Positions 1 through 12,059 of a DNA stretch of 64,000 nucleotides are shown in pieces. This stretch comes from Bretschneidera sinensis (taxonomy: Eukaryota; Streptophyta; Magnoliopsida; Brassicales; Akaniaceae). The DNA is taken from positions 85,535,001 through 85,599,000 of the forward strand of contig CM043698.1 in assembly GCA_023935145.1 (NCBI GenBank). The letters run 5' to 3'. Below the pieces are notes generated by a model. It made no database searches and was not told the origin of the DNA. It saw only the letters and a list, made by a program, of their open reading frames with translations. A program made the position numbers and the translations under genes. Positions within the stretch are counted from its first letter, which is position 1, and each line of letters opens with the position of its first letter.

Positions 1-1830
1 GATTAGAGATTCAAATGTAATTCAAGGGATATTAAGATTAGTAGGGTTGTGTCTTCTATTAAACAAATAGACTTAAATGAATTCGGTAAAAAAAACAATC
101 ACTTTTCACATTAAAGAGTTTTTCTGGTAATACATACAATATATGGACACTGAGAATCTATCTAAATGTATTGCATTTAATTTTCACACACTTAGAAATT
201 AGGCAACAACTACCTTATAAGAAAGAAACAAAATGATTAAAGATAATACTTATGGCTTGTGCAAATATCTAAAATTATTTTGCACGAATTATAAAAGAAT
301 AATTGTTCTTCCAAATATATGTGACATTAAGTTTGAAACTTGCATTTCGACATCCCTTATCCGACAAGGTTCAAGTTTCATAAAAAAAAAAATAATGGTT
401 TATCAAGTTCATGGGATAATGTGATGACTTTGTTAATGAATGGGTTCAGACAGCTGATTTTATTAACTTTATCATCACATTAACCCTTGATGAAGAGCAA
501 AAAATTAAAATGAAATGTTCAAATGGGCAATTTCAACCTATTCTTATAAGAGGCTTCAAGAAAGTAGTAGAAGATCAGGAGATAGTTCAAACCAAGACCG
601 GAGATCATTGAAGTCAAGATTCTTTCTAGAAAAAAGATTCACAAGAAACAGTTTTTCAACTACGATAAGATATATAGGTTGTGGGAAATAAAGACGAGGT
701 AAAAAAGATGTTGCACTAACCATTTTCAGACGTTATAATAGTTTGCTAAGGCATGACGAGGCACCTGTGTAACCAATTTATAAACTCCGTGATATATTAT
801 AGTATGCTCCCGACATAAGTAAAAATATATTTTTCTAAATATATTCTAGATGCTAAGGGTTATAAAGTCAGGTTAGTTGAAAGTTATATACCAATCAGTA
901 ATTATGCAGAAAAAGTTCTAAATAGGTATAGAACACAATTAGTTAACTTGATTGCGAGACTTGAAAGTATTCCTAGTTTGAGCATAAATGAATATTTTTG
1001 TATTTTAAGTTATTTATTATTAAAATATTAACAAAAATAAAATATTTAAAATGACTGTGATGAATATGTTGCCTCAATTAGAGCAAAAGATCTTTTAGAG
1101 GATATTCTTAAATATACTTAAAATTTTCATGATAATCTAAGGATCAAAACTCAAAGAAGAAGAATATTTTCACATATAATCAAATAAGGTATATGCATAT
1201 ATATGATTAAGCATAAATCAAATTTAGGGCATGTAGATATAAACAAATAACTCCTTATGTACGTTGGAATAATAAGAAACCAGACTCATATAAGTTAAGA
1301 GTATAGATATTTAAAGCATTTTTCACAATCCAAAAAAGGAAACTCTTAGAGACTACTTAGAGCTACAAATCGTGGGAGAAAAATTTGTAGAATACTGAAA
1401 TTTTAAAACCGAGTGGAGGTTCTTCCAAAATGAAAGAATTGATAGAAAGCAGAGATGATGTTCTCTAGAAGACAACCAATCAAGATGATTAAGTTATTAG
1501 ATGATAAGGAAGAATCAAAGATGCCAAAAGAAAGCAAGGTTCTTGTAGAGAATAATTCGAGCAAAAGCACTAAATAAGTGCAAAGATGATTAGAAAACAG
1601 GAGTAATATCTCAAAAATAAGAACAAATTTGAAGATTTAGTGTATTTCTAAAGGATATGAAGAGAGCTAGAGATGTTCGAATTAGCAGAAGAAAACATTC
1701 TAGAGAACACTTAATGGTTAGAGAATCATTATATTTATGGAGAACATAAATAAGAAAATAACCCTCAAAGAAAAGATTTTGATGACTATGTCAATAAATG
1801 CATATTAATTTGGACTAGTGACATAGTACT
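1..1830. other. AT-rich decayed stretch upstream of the copia0 reverse transcriptase
   Basis: No intact reading frame or confident domain is visible. Its position upstream of a copia reverse transcriptase suggests remnants of gag, protease and integrase, but I could not recognise the integrase catalytic motifs or a convincing zinc knuckle. The short open frame near 233-424 has no recognisable similarity and is probably chance. Confidence 0.4.
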
Positions 1831-1839
1831 ATGATTATA

Positions 1840-2393
1840 GAAATGGACTACATTAAATAAAATGGAGTTTGGGGTTAATTGAGCTTCTCAATGGATAAGA
1901 GACATTAAATGAAAGCAGGTACTTAAGAAGAAGCTTAAGGAGTTTTGTACTCTAGAATAGCAAGTTGGTTACAAAAGTTTACAAATAAAACAAGAAAAAA
2001 GACTTTGTTAATAAATATAAACAATGTGTCTCCATAAAAAAGAAAAAAAAGGCTATTATGGTAAAATTAGGCCTTTAGTTGAATCAGTTGGATGTTAAGA
2101 CAACATTCTTAAATGGAGACCTGTAAAAGGACATTTACATGATGTAACCAAAGGGTTTTATCGTAAAAGGACAAGAAGACAAAGTCTGTAAATTGAGAAG
2201 GTTGCTTTATGGACTCACACAATCTTCTAGGCAATAGTACCTAAAGTTTCACTAAGCAATAATGGAATTAGGATATGAAATGAGTTGTTAGATCACTATG
2301 TTTACACTTAGAGGTATAAAGATAAGTTAACAATATTGTCATTATATATAGATGATATTATTAGCTGGTAATTTCTAAGACATGATGGATAAG
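1840..2393 (+). pseudogene. copia0 reverse transcriptase, N-terminal part (broken)
   Basis: Read across stops and frameshifts, this stretch gives the copia reverse transcriptase landmarks in order: a VKTTFLNGDL segment (the usual VKTAFLNGDL box) near 2090-2120, a YMM.PKGF segment, VCKLRRLLYGL with the following SRQ.YLKFH segment, and a degenerate YIDDI (catalytic YVDD box) near 2345-2360. The frame is cut at 2393 by the gypsy1 LTR, and the next residues of the domain are found at 19642. Several frameshifts and stops make it non-functional. Confidence 0.75.
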
Positions 2394-3124
2394 TGTAAGC
2401 ACCACCTTTTTCTACCTAAGACCCATGCATTTAGCTTATTACCCAAGGTCACTCCCCTTAAAGAAAGTGAATATGGTGAGCGTGTAGATTACGATGAGTA
2501 GGTATATGGAAACAAGTGAAACTTACCAAGTCTAATAAAAACCTTTTATAATTACTAAGGAGGATCTCGTGATGGGTGCGCTTTTAATATATTAGACCGT
2601 TTGTCATCCAAGCACAAAGCAAATATGACGGGTACGCAACCGCGATTTGACCTTGAAGAGGGTCAAGTCCCTTTTCATTAATCTACGTGAGAAATTTCGA
2701 GACTTAGGAGATTTTGGTGCAAAATAATGAGGATTTAAAGCTCCTCTTACCTAGACCGAAGTCCGACCCTTTGTATTTCAAGGAAATTAATTGAAATTTT
2801 AATTCAAGCATTATTATCATATGCTGCTAATAAAGTCAAACAAGTATTTTGCAATTCATGTTCAAACAAAACAACGCTGAATATCAATTTTAAAATAGTG
2901 TGGTAAAAAAATAAGTATGTAGAGAAAGGGAATTACTTTAAATATGAAACAAAGATAAAAGTTAAAACTATTTACGAAGTATGAATTAGAAACAAGAAGT
3001 ATATTATAGTGCATGCATTTAAACTAACTGAGTTGATTAGGTAAGTTAAACTAGACTAAGTTATTTTAAAATAGATGAATTAAATTTGAAGATTAAATTA
3101 AATACATGCGACATGCATGCAGAT

Positions 3125-3355
3125 TAATTCAGAGTGTGAGCGGGTGCGTGCACGTCCATGTGGGTGCACGCAAAAGTGTGCACGTGTGTGCAAATGCGTG
3201 CAATAGTATGTGAGTGTGCGGCACAATATACATTGTGCAGTAGTGTATATGTGAGTGCAACGTGTGCGCAATAGTATGTGGGTGTGTAGGATGTGTGGAA
3301 AAAAGTGTGTAAGTGCATGCGATGTGCGCGCAAAAGTGTGTGAGTGTATGTGGAT
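3125..3355. repeat. GT/GC-rich alternating purine-pyrimidine repeat inside gypsy1 3' LTR
   Basis: About 230 bases consist of short variable units such as GTGTGTGC, GTGCATGC and GTGCGCGCAA, alternating purine and pyrimidine for long runs in otherwise AT-rich DNA. The matching position of the other LTR (17245-17490) carries a diverged version, so the repeat was part of the LTR before insertion. Such runs can adopt Z-DNA; whether this one does is unknown. The 69-residue frame here is a by-product of the repeat. Confidence 0.7.
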
Positions 3356-4162
3356 TTAGATTGAAACTAAGTTAATTAGACTTAGGCAAACTAAACTTAA
3401 AGATTAAACTAAATGAATTAAACTAAGATACTTTAAAGAGAAGATTAAAAAATAGCTAGTAACATTTTTAATGGGCCAAATGGGGCCCAAAATTAACAAG
3501 GATTAAGAGGGTCCAAAATTATTCCTAAAGAATTAAAGTGTGCATGTAGTTAATAACTTCAAATAAAAAATCTAACTTAGAAGACATAAAAAATCTTAAG
3601 GTACTAAACTAAAAGAAAGAACTTTAAAACTACCATTTACTCAATATTGCATTTATTAAAGGGAGACTATATTATGACTAGTAACTAACTAAAGAAAACC
3701 ATATAACTAGTGAGGAGAAAATCAATGCTAAGAAACATGTGGATGCCTTAAGATGATTTTTTCAAGAATGACAAATTTAACTAACCTTCTTTGGCTAAGG
3801 AAAATTTTCACGTGTTGGGATAATCCTCGGAGATCCACACACATTAGTGGAATTGATGAAGTACGAAGGTTACCTTGATGAAGGATTAAACGACCAAAAC
3901 CAAAGGGTGGCCAAAAATGGAAGGAAGAACACATTCTCATTATTCTTTGTTTCCATCTTGTATTTTTCTTTTGATTTTTTATTTGTGTGCTCTCTTTTGA
4001 TTACTTTGTTTCTATCTTTGATTTTTCTAAACTTCTCTCTTTTTTACTCTCTCTAAACTTCTCCCTTTTTACTCTCTCTAAACTTCTCTCTCTTTTTTTT
4101 TCTCTCAACTATTGCAACACTTTGCCCTAGTTTTTTTTGTTGGTATTTTTGTTAACAATGGG

Positions 4163-4173
4163 GGTATTTATAG
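4163..4173 (-). promoter_or_regulatory. TATA box of gypsy1 3' LTR
   Basis: On the minus strand this reads CTATAAATACC, and the same box sits at the equivalent place of the other LTR. Transcription would start some 30 bases further left, placing U3 at about 5389-4165 and R/U5 towards 2394. Confidence 0.55.
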
Positions 4174-5611
4174 AAGTAATAAGGGTTGGCCAAGGGATTA
4201 AAAAAAAGAAAAACAAATGGGTGAAGTGGAGATGCATGACTGGCCACATAGGGAGGGGAAAAGGGGTTTTAACTTTTGAGGTGAAAAGATGTTTCACTTT
4301 TGGGGTGGAAAGGTGGGGCTATAGAAGGTGAGATGTGGTAAATCAAGTGAAAGTGAGAGGGAAAATCCTTTTAGATGGCTGCCATAGAGAAGAGGAAGGG
4401 TTTCTTTAAGGTGAAAAGGTGAAGAAGAAGATTCGTTTCAAAAATGTGGATAAGAAAGTACAATTTGGCGTGTTTTCAATAAAGCAAAAAAAAAAAAAAA
4501 AAGTGAGGAGAAAGATTCAAATTTTCTTTGGGTTTTGACATATAATAAAATTGAAGACCTTAAGAAAAAAACGTGCAATTGATAAAGAAAAAGAAAGGGG
4601 AAATAAGCTTCCAAATTAGACATTTATATAAAAAAAAAAAAAAAATTTGTGTTGCTTTCGAGTATAAAATGTGATTCGTTTAGGTATAAAAAAATGGTAT
4701 TTGACATGTAGGAAAAAGTTTAAGATTAAAAATGTAATTTTCGATTAACCAAGTAAAAAGAGAAGAAGATAAACTCCTTCTTTTTGGTACACATAGTTGT
4801 CTAAAGAGAGAAAAAATTTGTTGTTTTTTAAATGGACAATTGCTATTTTTTAGGTGAAAAAGAAAAGGTGGCATTTGGTACATAGGATGGTAGGGGAACC
4901 TAGGAGAGAAATATAAGTTCAAAAAGGTAAAGGGAAATCTCCCCTTCATGGCTGACTGCAAAGGGAGAAAAGGAAACAACTTTTTTTCTTGTAAAAAGAG
5001 AGTTTATCTTGAACCAATCAAAAGGTGCCAAGTGGATGATGAAAGTGGAAGTTCTCCCTTAAAACTTATAAGTCTTCTTGGGCTTGAAATTTGAGGCAAA
5101 GTTGTTTGGGCTTAGCAAAGATCAATCGACTTTAGTGGGTTTTGAATTGGACCAAAATTTAAATGAAGACTTTGGTATTGATTTTTGTTGAATCAAATAA
5201 GACCCAATTGATTTAAACCTATAGTGGATTTAATAGATTGAACAAAAGAAGCTTGGAATTGGTCCTACTCCTCAATTAAATTTAAACCTCCACGTTTACC
5301 AAGTCCAAGTGCACTAGGATAAAAAATTCATCAAAGGAACCCACGCATTGTCCATTCAAAAATTTTGGAAAGAAAATAGGTGATTACTATTTGGCCCTTG
5401 TTGATTAGGGCTCATTCGAGAGTTTCAATAAAAGGCAGTGAGAGATCATTGTTTTGTTTCAAAAATTTGGAACGACAAATATGTGATGCACAAATAAAAA
5501 TAAACATGTTTTTGGAAAATTTTATGCTATGGAAAAACCCATGAGAATTATGCATACTTGCAGTGATGGAATTGGCATCCGTTCACTTGTGCTATATTTC
5601 TGATTCACTGG

Positions 5612-6020
5612 TGCCTGCTGATGAAGACTTCGGGTTTGCCTGCTGAAGAGTACTTTGGGTTTGCTTGCTAACAAAAAATTTAGGTTTTCCTGCTGACAAG
5701 GACATTAGGTCTGCTTGCTGACGAGGACTTTGGGTTTTCTTGCTAACAAGGACTTTGGGTTTGCTTGTTGACGAGGACTTTAGGTTTGCTTGTTGATGAG
5801 GACTTTAGGTTTGCTTATTGACGAGGACTTTGGTTTTGCTTGCTGATGAGGACTTTCATTTGAGATTTTGCCTGCTGGAAGGACTTTTGGTAATTTGCCT
5901 ACTGATGAGGACTTTACTTTGCCTGCTGATGAGGACTTTGGTTTTCCTACAGATGAGAACTTTGGTTTTACCTGCTGACGTGGACTTTGGTTTGTGATTT
6001 TGCCTGTTGGGATGACTTTT
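5612..6020. repeat. ~30-bp minisatellite in the gypsy1 3' untranslated region
   Basis: About a dozen degenerate copies of a roughly 30-bp unit, core GACGAGGACTTTGGGTTTGC, run between the integrase and the 3' LTR. The overlapping lysine/serine-rich frames (5780-6074, minus) are produced by the repeat and are not genes. Tandem repeats in this untranslated position are a known trait of Tat/Ogre elements, which supports the lineage call. Confidence 0.75.
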
Positions 6021-7149
6021 ACCATACCTATTGATTCTACAAAGTCTTCTTGAATTGAATGTGTTAAATTTCAAAATTTGGGCATGAGCTAAGCCGTGAC
6101 ATTCAAGATTCTTTCTTACTTTAAAACAACGTGCACTAAAGGCAACATTTGAAGGTATCTATTTAAAATTTAATTGGGAAATGACATTACAATTAAGGCT
6201 TAAAAAAAGTTATCTAATAAGCTTTTATATTCAAAAATTGAGTTTTTTCAAAGTCCTATAAAGTAGTCATCTTTCTTCCTATTTGGTTCACATCCTCTAG
6301 TAGATCAAGAGACAAAGCTTTACATAATCCTTTTTTTTACAAATATAGTCATGGAGGCCATCTTGAGTAAGCAATCGGCTGACATTGACGATTCAGAATA
6401 CTTAGCCCAAGCGCACCAAGACTCAGACAGCCCGACTATTTTGGCAACTTGCTTTTTTATTTCTGATAATTGTCCGACCTGGATCTAGGGTCAAGTGAAA
6501 GATTCCCAGAAAAAGGAAAGGAAAATAAAAGAAAGGGAGATGCTACGCAAAGTCCAATGTGATTTTGAAATAATGTCATGTATTTGCATTTTCACTAAAT
6601 GATAGAAAAATCCTTGGAGAATGAAAGAGAAATAGCATGTCCAGAAACTTAAGTCATCAATGCATTAAATTGATCCAGATTTCAATTCTTTCATTGGCTC
6701 AACATATCTTATTTAAAGCGTGAATTTCCTTTAATTATCTTTTTGATATTCGTACAAAAGATATATTTTTATAGAAACACAAAAATGAAAAAGGGGAAGG
6801 GGTTTCCGGAAAAGGTATAGTTGCACTAAAGTGGTTGCCTATTTACCTATAACGGGATCAAGCCTTCACGTAGTTCAAGATAGATAGGTTTACATTTTCT
6901 TTTGCTTAAATTTCCCTTGTAGGGTTTTGGTTTAGCGGAATGCTCTAACTTTTTCCTAAGCCGCTCTATCGAGTTTTCAACTTAATAAGTTTTTTTTTTT
7001 TTGGAAAATTGTAGATGGAGTGGGTAAAACAATGAGGGAAACAAGAAGGGGATCACAAGTAATACTTCTTGAGACCATCAAAATTGATGGATTTAGTAAA
7101 TTTATTATCGTTGATATCCATGAGTCACATAGCTCCCCTGGATCATGGA

Positions 7150-8070
7150 TTGGTAGCCTGAGTTTTTTTACCACATAATTTCCTTCCTTGATCCCTTGGT
7201 TCTTTACTTTTTTTTTTATTGAAAGCCCGTATAACCCCTTTCTGATACCTCTTGCTACGATGGAGAGCTTTCAACCGCTTCTCGTCAATCAAAGCTAGCT
7301 TGTTATATTTTCCCTGAATCCAATCTTTCACTTCCAACTAGCTTTCCATGAATGTCCTTAGTGAAAGAATTTTCACCTTTATTGGGAGAACCACTTCCAT
7401 ACCATAAACCAAGGAGTAAGGGGTGGTGCTCTTAGAAGACCTTCTCCAAGACCAATATCCCCATAGTGCAAAAGGCAGCTTCTCATGCTAGCCATGACAA
7501 GTCTCCACTATTTTGGCCAGTATGCTCTTGACATTCTTGATAGTTGCTTCTACCGCCCCATTAGTCTAAGTCAATAAAGAGAGGACTTGTGGCGCTCAAT
7601 TTTGTATTTATCGATTAAATCCCTGACCTTGCCTTAGAAATACATTCCATTGTCTAAGATCAACTTAAAAGGTACACCATAATGATAGATGATGTTATGG
7701 CTAATGAACTTTGCCAATTGCTTAGCCTTCAAGGTGTAAAATGAGGTGGCTTCTACCCACTTGGTGAAATAGTCAACTGCATCAGGATGTACTCGTTACC
7801 ATTGGAAGCCTTAGGAGATATTTTTCCAATCATATCTATTCCCCAAATAGCAAAAGGCCAAAGTGTAGTAATGCTAAAGAGTTCTCGAGGCAGTAAATGT
7901 TGCAAATTTCCATGTAACTGACACTTATGAAACTTCTTTAGATAATTATATTAATCAATTTCCATTTTAATCTAGTAATAACTCAAACGGAGGATCTTTC
8001 TTGCCAACATTCACCAATTCATGTACAGACCTTCAATACTTTCATGTACTTTTGTCATGATTTTCTCAGT
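7150..8070 (-). pseudogene. gypsy1 integrase remnant
   Basis: Minus-strand translation across stops gives gypsy integrase landmarks: a zinc-finger-like CQLHGNL segment near 7930, then WGIDMIGKISPKASNGNEYI at the start of the catalytic core (first Asp within GIDMIG), and near the C-terminus a KALHRSKRYQKGVIRAFNKK segment (about 7280-7220) typical of the region after the core in Tat elements. Only 7143-7337 remains as a continuous 64-residue frame. The middle of the catalytic core is too scrambled to check the remaining acidic residues. Confidence 0.65.
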
Positions 8071-8532
8071 AGGGTTTCCATCCACAAAGAGTAGTTGGAT
8101 CGCATCGAATTATCTCTTATATAGTCTCCAATGAAAAATGACAAACTGGGAGGTCAATCATTGTATCGCCTGTTTATTCTTTTTTTCACTATTAGCTAGG
8201 AATTCTCCCTTTAGTAGGAAATTCTGAATGTCAGTATACCAGGGTAAACAATCAGATAACCGACCTTAGATCTTGATAGCTAAGCAATAGTTCAATTCAT
8301 CATTTTGCTCAATCACTAACAAAATTGCCTCAACCCTTTAAGCATCTCCAACATTGAAGCTAGAGTAGCTAATGCATCAACGAACTAATTCTGGGCCCGA
8401 GGTAGGTAAGCGAATGACATCTTGTCAAAGCATTAGACCATATTCTCAAGGTGGTTCTGATAACGCTTCATTTTCTCGTCTTTGGTTTCCCATTCTCCTC
8501 ACGATTGAAAAATGACTACGAAGGATTGTGAC

Positions 8533-8802
8533 TTATTTTGCCTCAATCTCAGCGAGTGCCTCTAGACCAGCAATGTAAGCTTTATACTTAGTTACATTAT
8601 TGGTAGACTCAAAAGTCAGGCAAACTAACAGGATAGTGACAATTCTTTCTAGAGAAATTAACACTGATCCAATCCCGAAACCTTTCTGATTAGCTGCCCC
8701 ATCGAAGTGCACCTTCCACTCATAGTTTTTGACTTCCAGAATTCCTTCATCCAAAAAGTTGAACTCTTCAACCTCTTCTTTTTCTCTTGGAAAATTTGCC
8801 AA
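8533..8802 (-). pseudogene. gypsy1 second (archaeal-type) RNase H domain
   Basis: An 89-residue frame with a WKVHFDGAANQKGFGIG segment, the signature of the additional RNase H found after the gypsy RNase H in Tat-lineage retrotransposons. The first catalytic Asp (DGA) is kept. The usual TNNxAEYEAL helix, which carries the catalytic Glu, reads TNNVTKYKAYIAGLE, so that Glu appears to be replaced by Lys. It follows the first RNase H directly. It would not be expected to be active. Confidence 0.75.
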
Positions 8803-8835
8803 GAAATCTTAAATTATCCCCACTTTAACAAACTT

Positions 8836-9240
8836 TTAGATCATGTACTGAAGATCAAATTTGGAGAGAATGACCATCCACTTTATCATCTTCCCACTCA
8901 ATGTTGGGGCTTCAAACAGATGTTTTAGAGGGTTCAAGCAAGAGATCACTTTTATAGAGAAGGACCAAAAATAATGCTGGAGTTTCTTGGCGACCCAAAC
9001 GAGAGCAAGACAAGTCTTTTCTACCCAATAATAGTTCAACTCATAAGCCACAAGTTTTTTACTGATATAGTAGATAGCCTTTTCTTTTATGTCTTCATAT
9101 TTTTGAGCTAACATGGCTCCCATAGAGGTGCTAGTGATAGACAAGTACAGTAAAAGTGGAGCACAATTTTTAGATGGGATTAACACTGGGGAGTTCTTGA
9201 GATAGTCTTTAATCTTCATAGGCTTTTTGACACTGTTCAT
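8836..9240 (-). pseudogene. gypsy1 RNase H (gypsy type) domain
   Basis: A 134-residue open segment with the connection/RNase H features of gypsy pol: GAMLAQ followed by a YYISKKL segment (usual YY.SK.L), the E.NY...EK.CLAL block and the KHLFEAPTLSGKMIKW segment. It would normally degrade the RNA strand of the replication hybrid. It lies between the reverse transcriptase and the second RNase H, the order expected for Tat elements. Confidence 0.75.
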
Positions 9241-9249
9241 TCCATACCA

Positions 9250-10040
9250 TTAGTTGGTCTTTTCTGAGCAGCTTGAAGATGGGTCACAAGTATGGGTAAG
9301 CTTGGTAATAAATCTGCTAATAATCTGAAGTTTTCCAAAAAATCCTTTATCCTCTTTCTCTGTTTTCAATGCTGACATTTCCAAAATTACTGTCACCTTT
9401 TTCAGGTCTATCTCAATACCTTTTTGACTGACCATAAAACCTAGAAGATTACTAGCACTGACTCCAAAAGCTCATTTTTTAGGATTTAAATGTAGCTTAT
9501 ACTTTAGAATTCTGTCAAAGAACTTCTGGAGGGCATCCTAATGTCCTTTTTTGCTTTTAGGCTTGACAATTATATCATCCACATACACTTCCACTTCCTT
9601 GTAAATCATATCATGCAACAGAGTGGTGCCTATCCTCTGATGAGTTGCCCCAACGTTTTTTAGTCCAAATGGCATGACTTTATAGCAAAAGGTGCCTAAT
9701 TGAGTAGTGAAGGTAGTCTTTTATTTGTTTTTTAGAGCCATGAGAATCTGATTATACCCAAATTAGCCATCCATAAGTGATAGAATGGCATTGCTAGTAG
9801 TATTATCTACAAGGGTATCAATGTGAGGTAAAAGAAAGTCATCTTTAGGGCTGACCTAATTCAGGTCCTTGTAATCCACACATACCCTGACTTTACCATC
9901 TTTCTTCGGTACTGCTACCACATTTGTTACCCACTACGAATACTTGGAAACCATCAATAAACCAGCTTACAACTGATTAAAGATCTCTTATTTGATCTTA
10001 ACCACTTGATCAACTCTCATTCTTCTCAAATTCTGCTTGT
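9250..10040 (-). pseudogene. gypsy1 reverse transcriptase
   Basis: Reading the minus strand across several stops gives the gypsy reverse transcriptase boxes in order: RMRVDQVVKIK at the N-terminal edge, PKKDGKVRVCVDYKDLN, LPHIDTLVD, the MPFGLKN box, the catalytic YVDDIIVK near 9590-9570, and LLGFMVSQKGIEID (9443-9402). At least four in-frame stops are present. The family copies element RNA into DNA. With the RNase H pair downstream it forms the core of the element's pol. Confidence 0.8.
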
Positions 10041-10059
10041 TTGGCTTGGCATCTAGGTT

Positions 10060-11380
10060 CAAAGAACACTTATATTGTATAATCTTTGGATCGATACCAA
10101 GCATATCCTCATATGACCAAGAAAATACATCTTTGTAATCAAGCAAAAAGTTTCATTAAATTTTCACTTTCTTTTTCAGATAATGTTGAGGCAATGTGGA
10201 TTTTTATCAGTGCATAGATTAATGACTCGAGTTTCTTCCATTTTTGGTTGGGTCATGCTTTATTTTCTTTCATTTTAGTTGGGCTATGCTTTCTTTTTCC
10301 TTTTTAACAAGCTTAACAATCTTCTTTGATAAAAGGGACTCTTGGTTAATTTCACTTAGAGTTTTCCCATCACATAAAGAAGACTCAAAGTACTCAAAAT
10401 CATTCATCATTTCATTCAGTTTTTTGGCAAGTACATCATTGGACTCAGAAGGTTGAAGGACATCATTCAACTGCTCACCCTGAACTATGTTACAAAAAAA
10501 AGAAGAAGAAAAAAGACGTTTGTCTAGGTTCTTAACTGTTGTTGTGCACTTCTCCACTGGCCTGATCAGCACACTTGGATCGAACCTACTTGCTTGACCT
10601 TCTCTCATCATCAGAACACCTATAGCTTTACCATCTAGTTCCTAGATCCAATCACTTTTTGGTGGTGCTTCCTTCTTCTCTGTCACTGCTTTCTTCTCCA
10701 AAAACTCGAGATCGAAGAAAATATTGAATCTTAGTTGTCTTTTTTGAGTTCGCTTATTCATCCATGGTTCAGGAAATCCATAGTGAGGGAAGTCCTCCAT
10801 TTCCTTCACAAAGTACCCATTTAAAGTAAAGCAAAATTTTCTTCTTGTCTTCTTGCTACTATTATTGGGTTCAGAACCTAAGTCTTACCTCCCAAACTGT
10901 CGTTTGAAGTCTGGGAATTCCTTCACTCCTTCCCCATACTTACCTAGACTTGCCTTTAGGAAGTAGCTAATCTCTTTCATTATATGAAAAATAGTAGGGT
11001 TAACACAAGGGTCAGCTTCTACCGTGTCAATCATTGCGACTTCCTCAAAGGTAAAGCCATGCAGTTCTTATTCTTTTGCTTGAATGCCGAACATGGGGGC
11101 AGTACCGACTTTATCCCCATATAAAGTTATAAGTTGGTTCCCAAATCTATATTTTACCATCTAATTGAAGGTAGAAAGTATTGCCCCTAAGCTATGGAGC
11201 CAAGGCATGCCTAGTAGCATATTGAATAAGTCAACGATGTCTATAAGATGAAAGTCAATCACTATGTTGTCCATACCTAACCTGCACCTCAAGCTAACTA
11301 TCCCGACTATCGTGCACTTTATATTATCATAGGCTCAGACCATTTAACTACTTGACTAAAAATCGTCTAGCTCGAGCCCT
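10060..11380 (-). other. gypsy1 region between protease and reverse transcriptase
   Basis: This is part of the gypsy1 polyprotein by position. The longest open piece (10611-10270) is acidic and polar, with no domain I recognise. Elements of this lineage normally have a poorly conserved linker here. Confidence 0.45.
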
Positions 11381-11394
11381 AAGATTTGGGTTGT

Positions 11395-11445
11395 CTATAA
11401 GGGTAAAACGTTTAGAGCCGACCCATTATCTACAAACACTATATA
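11395..11445 (-). pseudogene. gypsy1 aspartic protease active-site motif
   Basis: Minus-strand reading gives VFVDNGSALNVLPL. This matches the D(N/S)GS active-site loop of the retroviral-type aspartic protease as it appears in Tat elements. The motif is surrounded by frameshifted sequence, so only this core could be identified. Confidence 0.6.
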
Positions 11446-12059
11446 TATATTTTATTTTCCTAACATTTCATTTTCAAATACAACTCACTACTATGAGTTC
11501 TCCTACATAGTGGGATATCCTTGTCACTAAAAGTTATATATGGTTCTCCTTTTTTGATACATTAAGTAGTGCTAAAAAATCATCAGTGGAAGTGCTTGTG
11601 GGAACATCCACTTCACTTAAATGATCCAGCACAACCTACTGGTGTTTCTTCGAGGATATGAGTAACCCCATAAGGATATATTGGCGTGCGTCTTCTTTAG
11701 TTGTTTTAACACCGAGTCTTCTTCCTCTTCTTTTTCTTTCCCTTTCTTTTTTTCAGTTGTTACTCTCTCTTTATCTCTTACTCCTCTTCTTAGATTGTTA
11801 GCTTCGAGGTGAGGTAGCTTAAAATGTCAGCCAACTTGAGTTAGGTGACTCAGCTCTTCTTCGTCTTCACTAATACTATCTCACACAATTTTACCACCCT
11901 TCTTCACTATTGCTACCACTTTGTCACCACTACCCTCATTAATTAGCCTAATCCTAATCCTGATTGTTGCTTTCGCCATACTGTTTGCCCTTGTTGGATC
12001 TGTCAGTACTTTTTTCGCCACTATTTCTGCCATTGCCTTTTGTTCATCTTCATTATCAC

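Larger units (their letters stand above)
2394..5389 (-). repeat. gypsy1 3' LTR (left copy)
   Basis: It begins on the + strand with TGTAAGCACC and parallels the right copy from 15130 block by block: the CTTATTACCCAA segment, a GT/GC-rich repeat, pyrimidine runs near 4020-4110, and a TATA box. Clear similarity fades at about 5369, and the last 20 bases are altered, so the inner end is approximate (a GGTGATTACTA resembling the GGTGTCTACA end of the other copy). The orientation of the TATA box (4163-4173, - strand) agrees with a minus-strand element. Confidence 0.8.

Noticed and set aside
3124..3333. His/Cys-rich short protein on the minus strand
   Set aside because: It is a translation of the GT/GC-rich LTR repeat; the matching frame at 17227-17409 has the same origin.
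5780..6074. Lys/Ser-rich repeat protein on the minus strand
   Set aside because: Both overlapping frames are translations of the 30-bp minisatellite; no start context or domain.
10270..10611. Independent 113-residue gene on the minus strand
   Set aside because: It lies between the gypsy1 protease and reverse transcriptase in the same orientation, so it is polyprotein linker.
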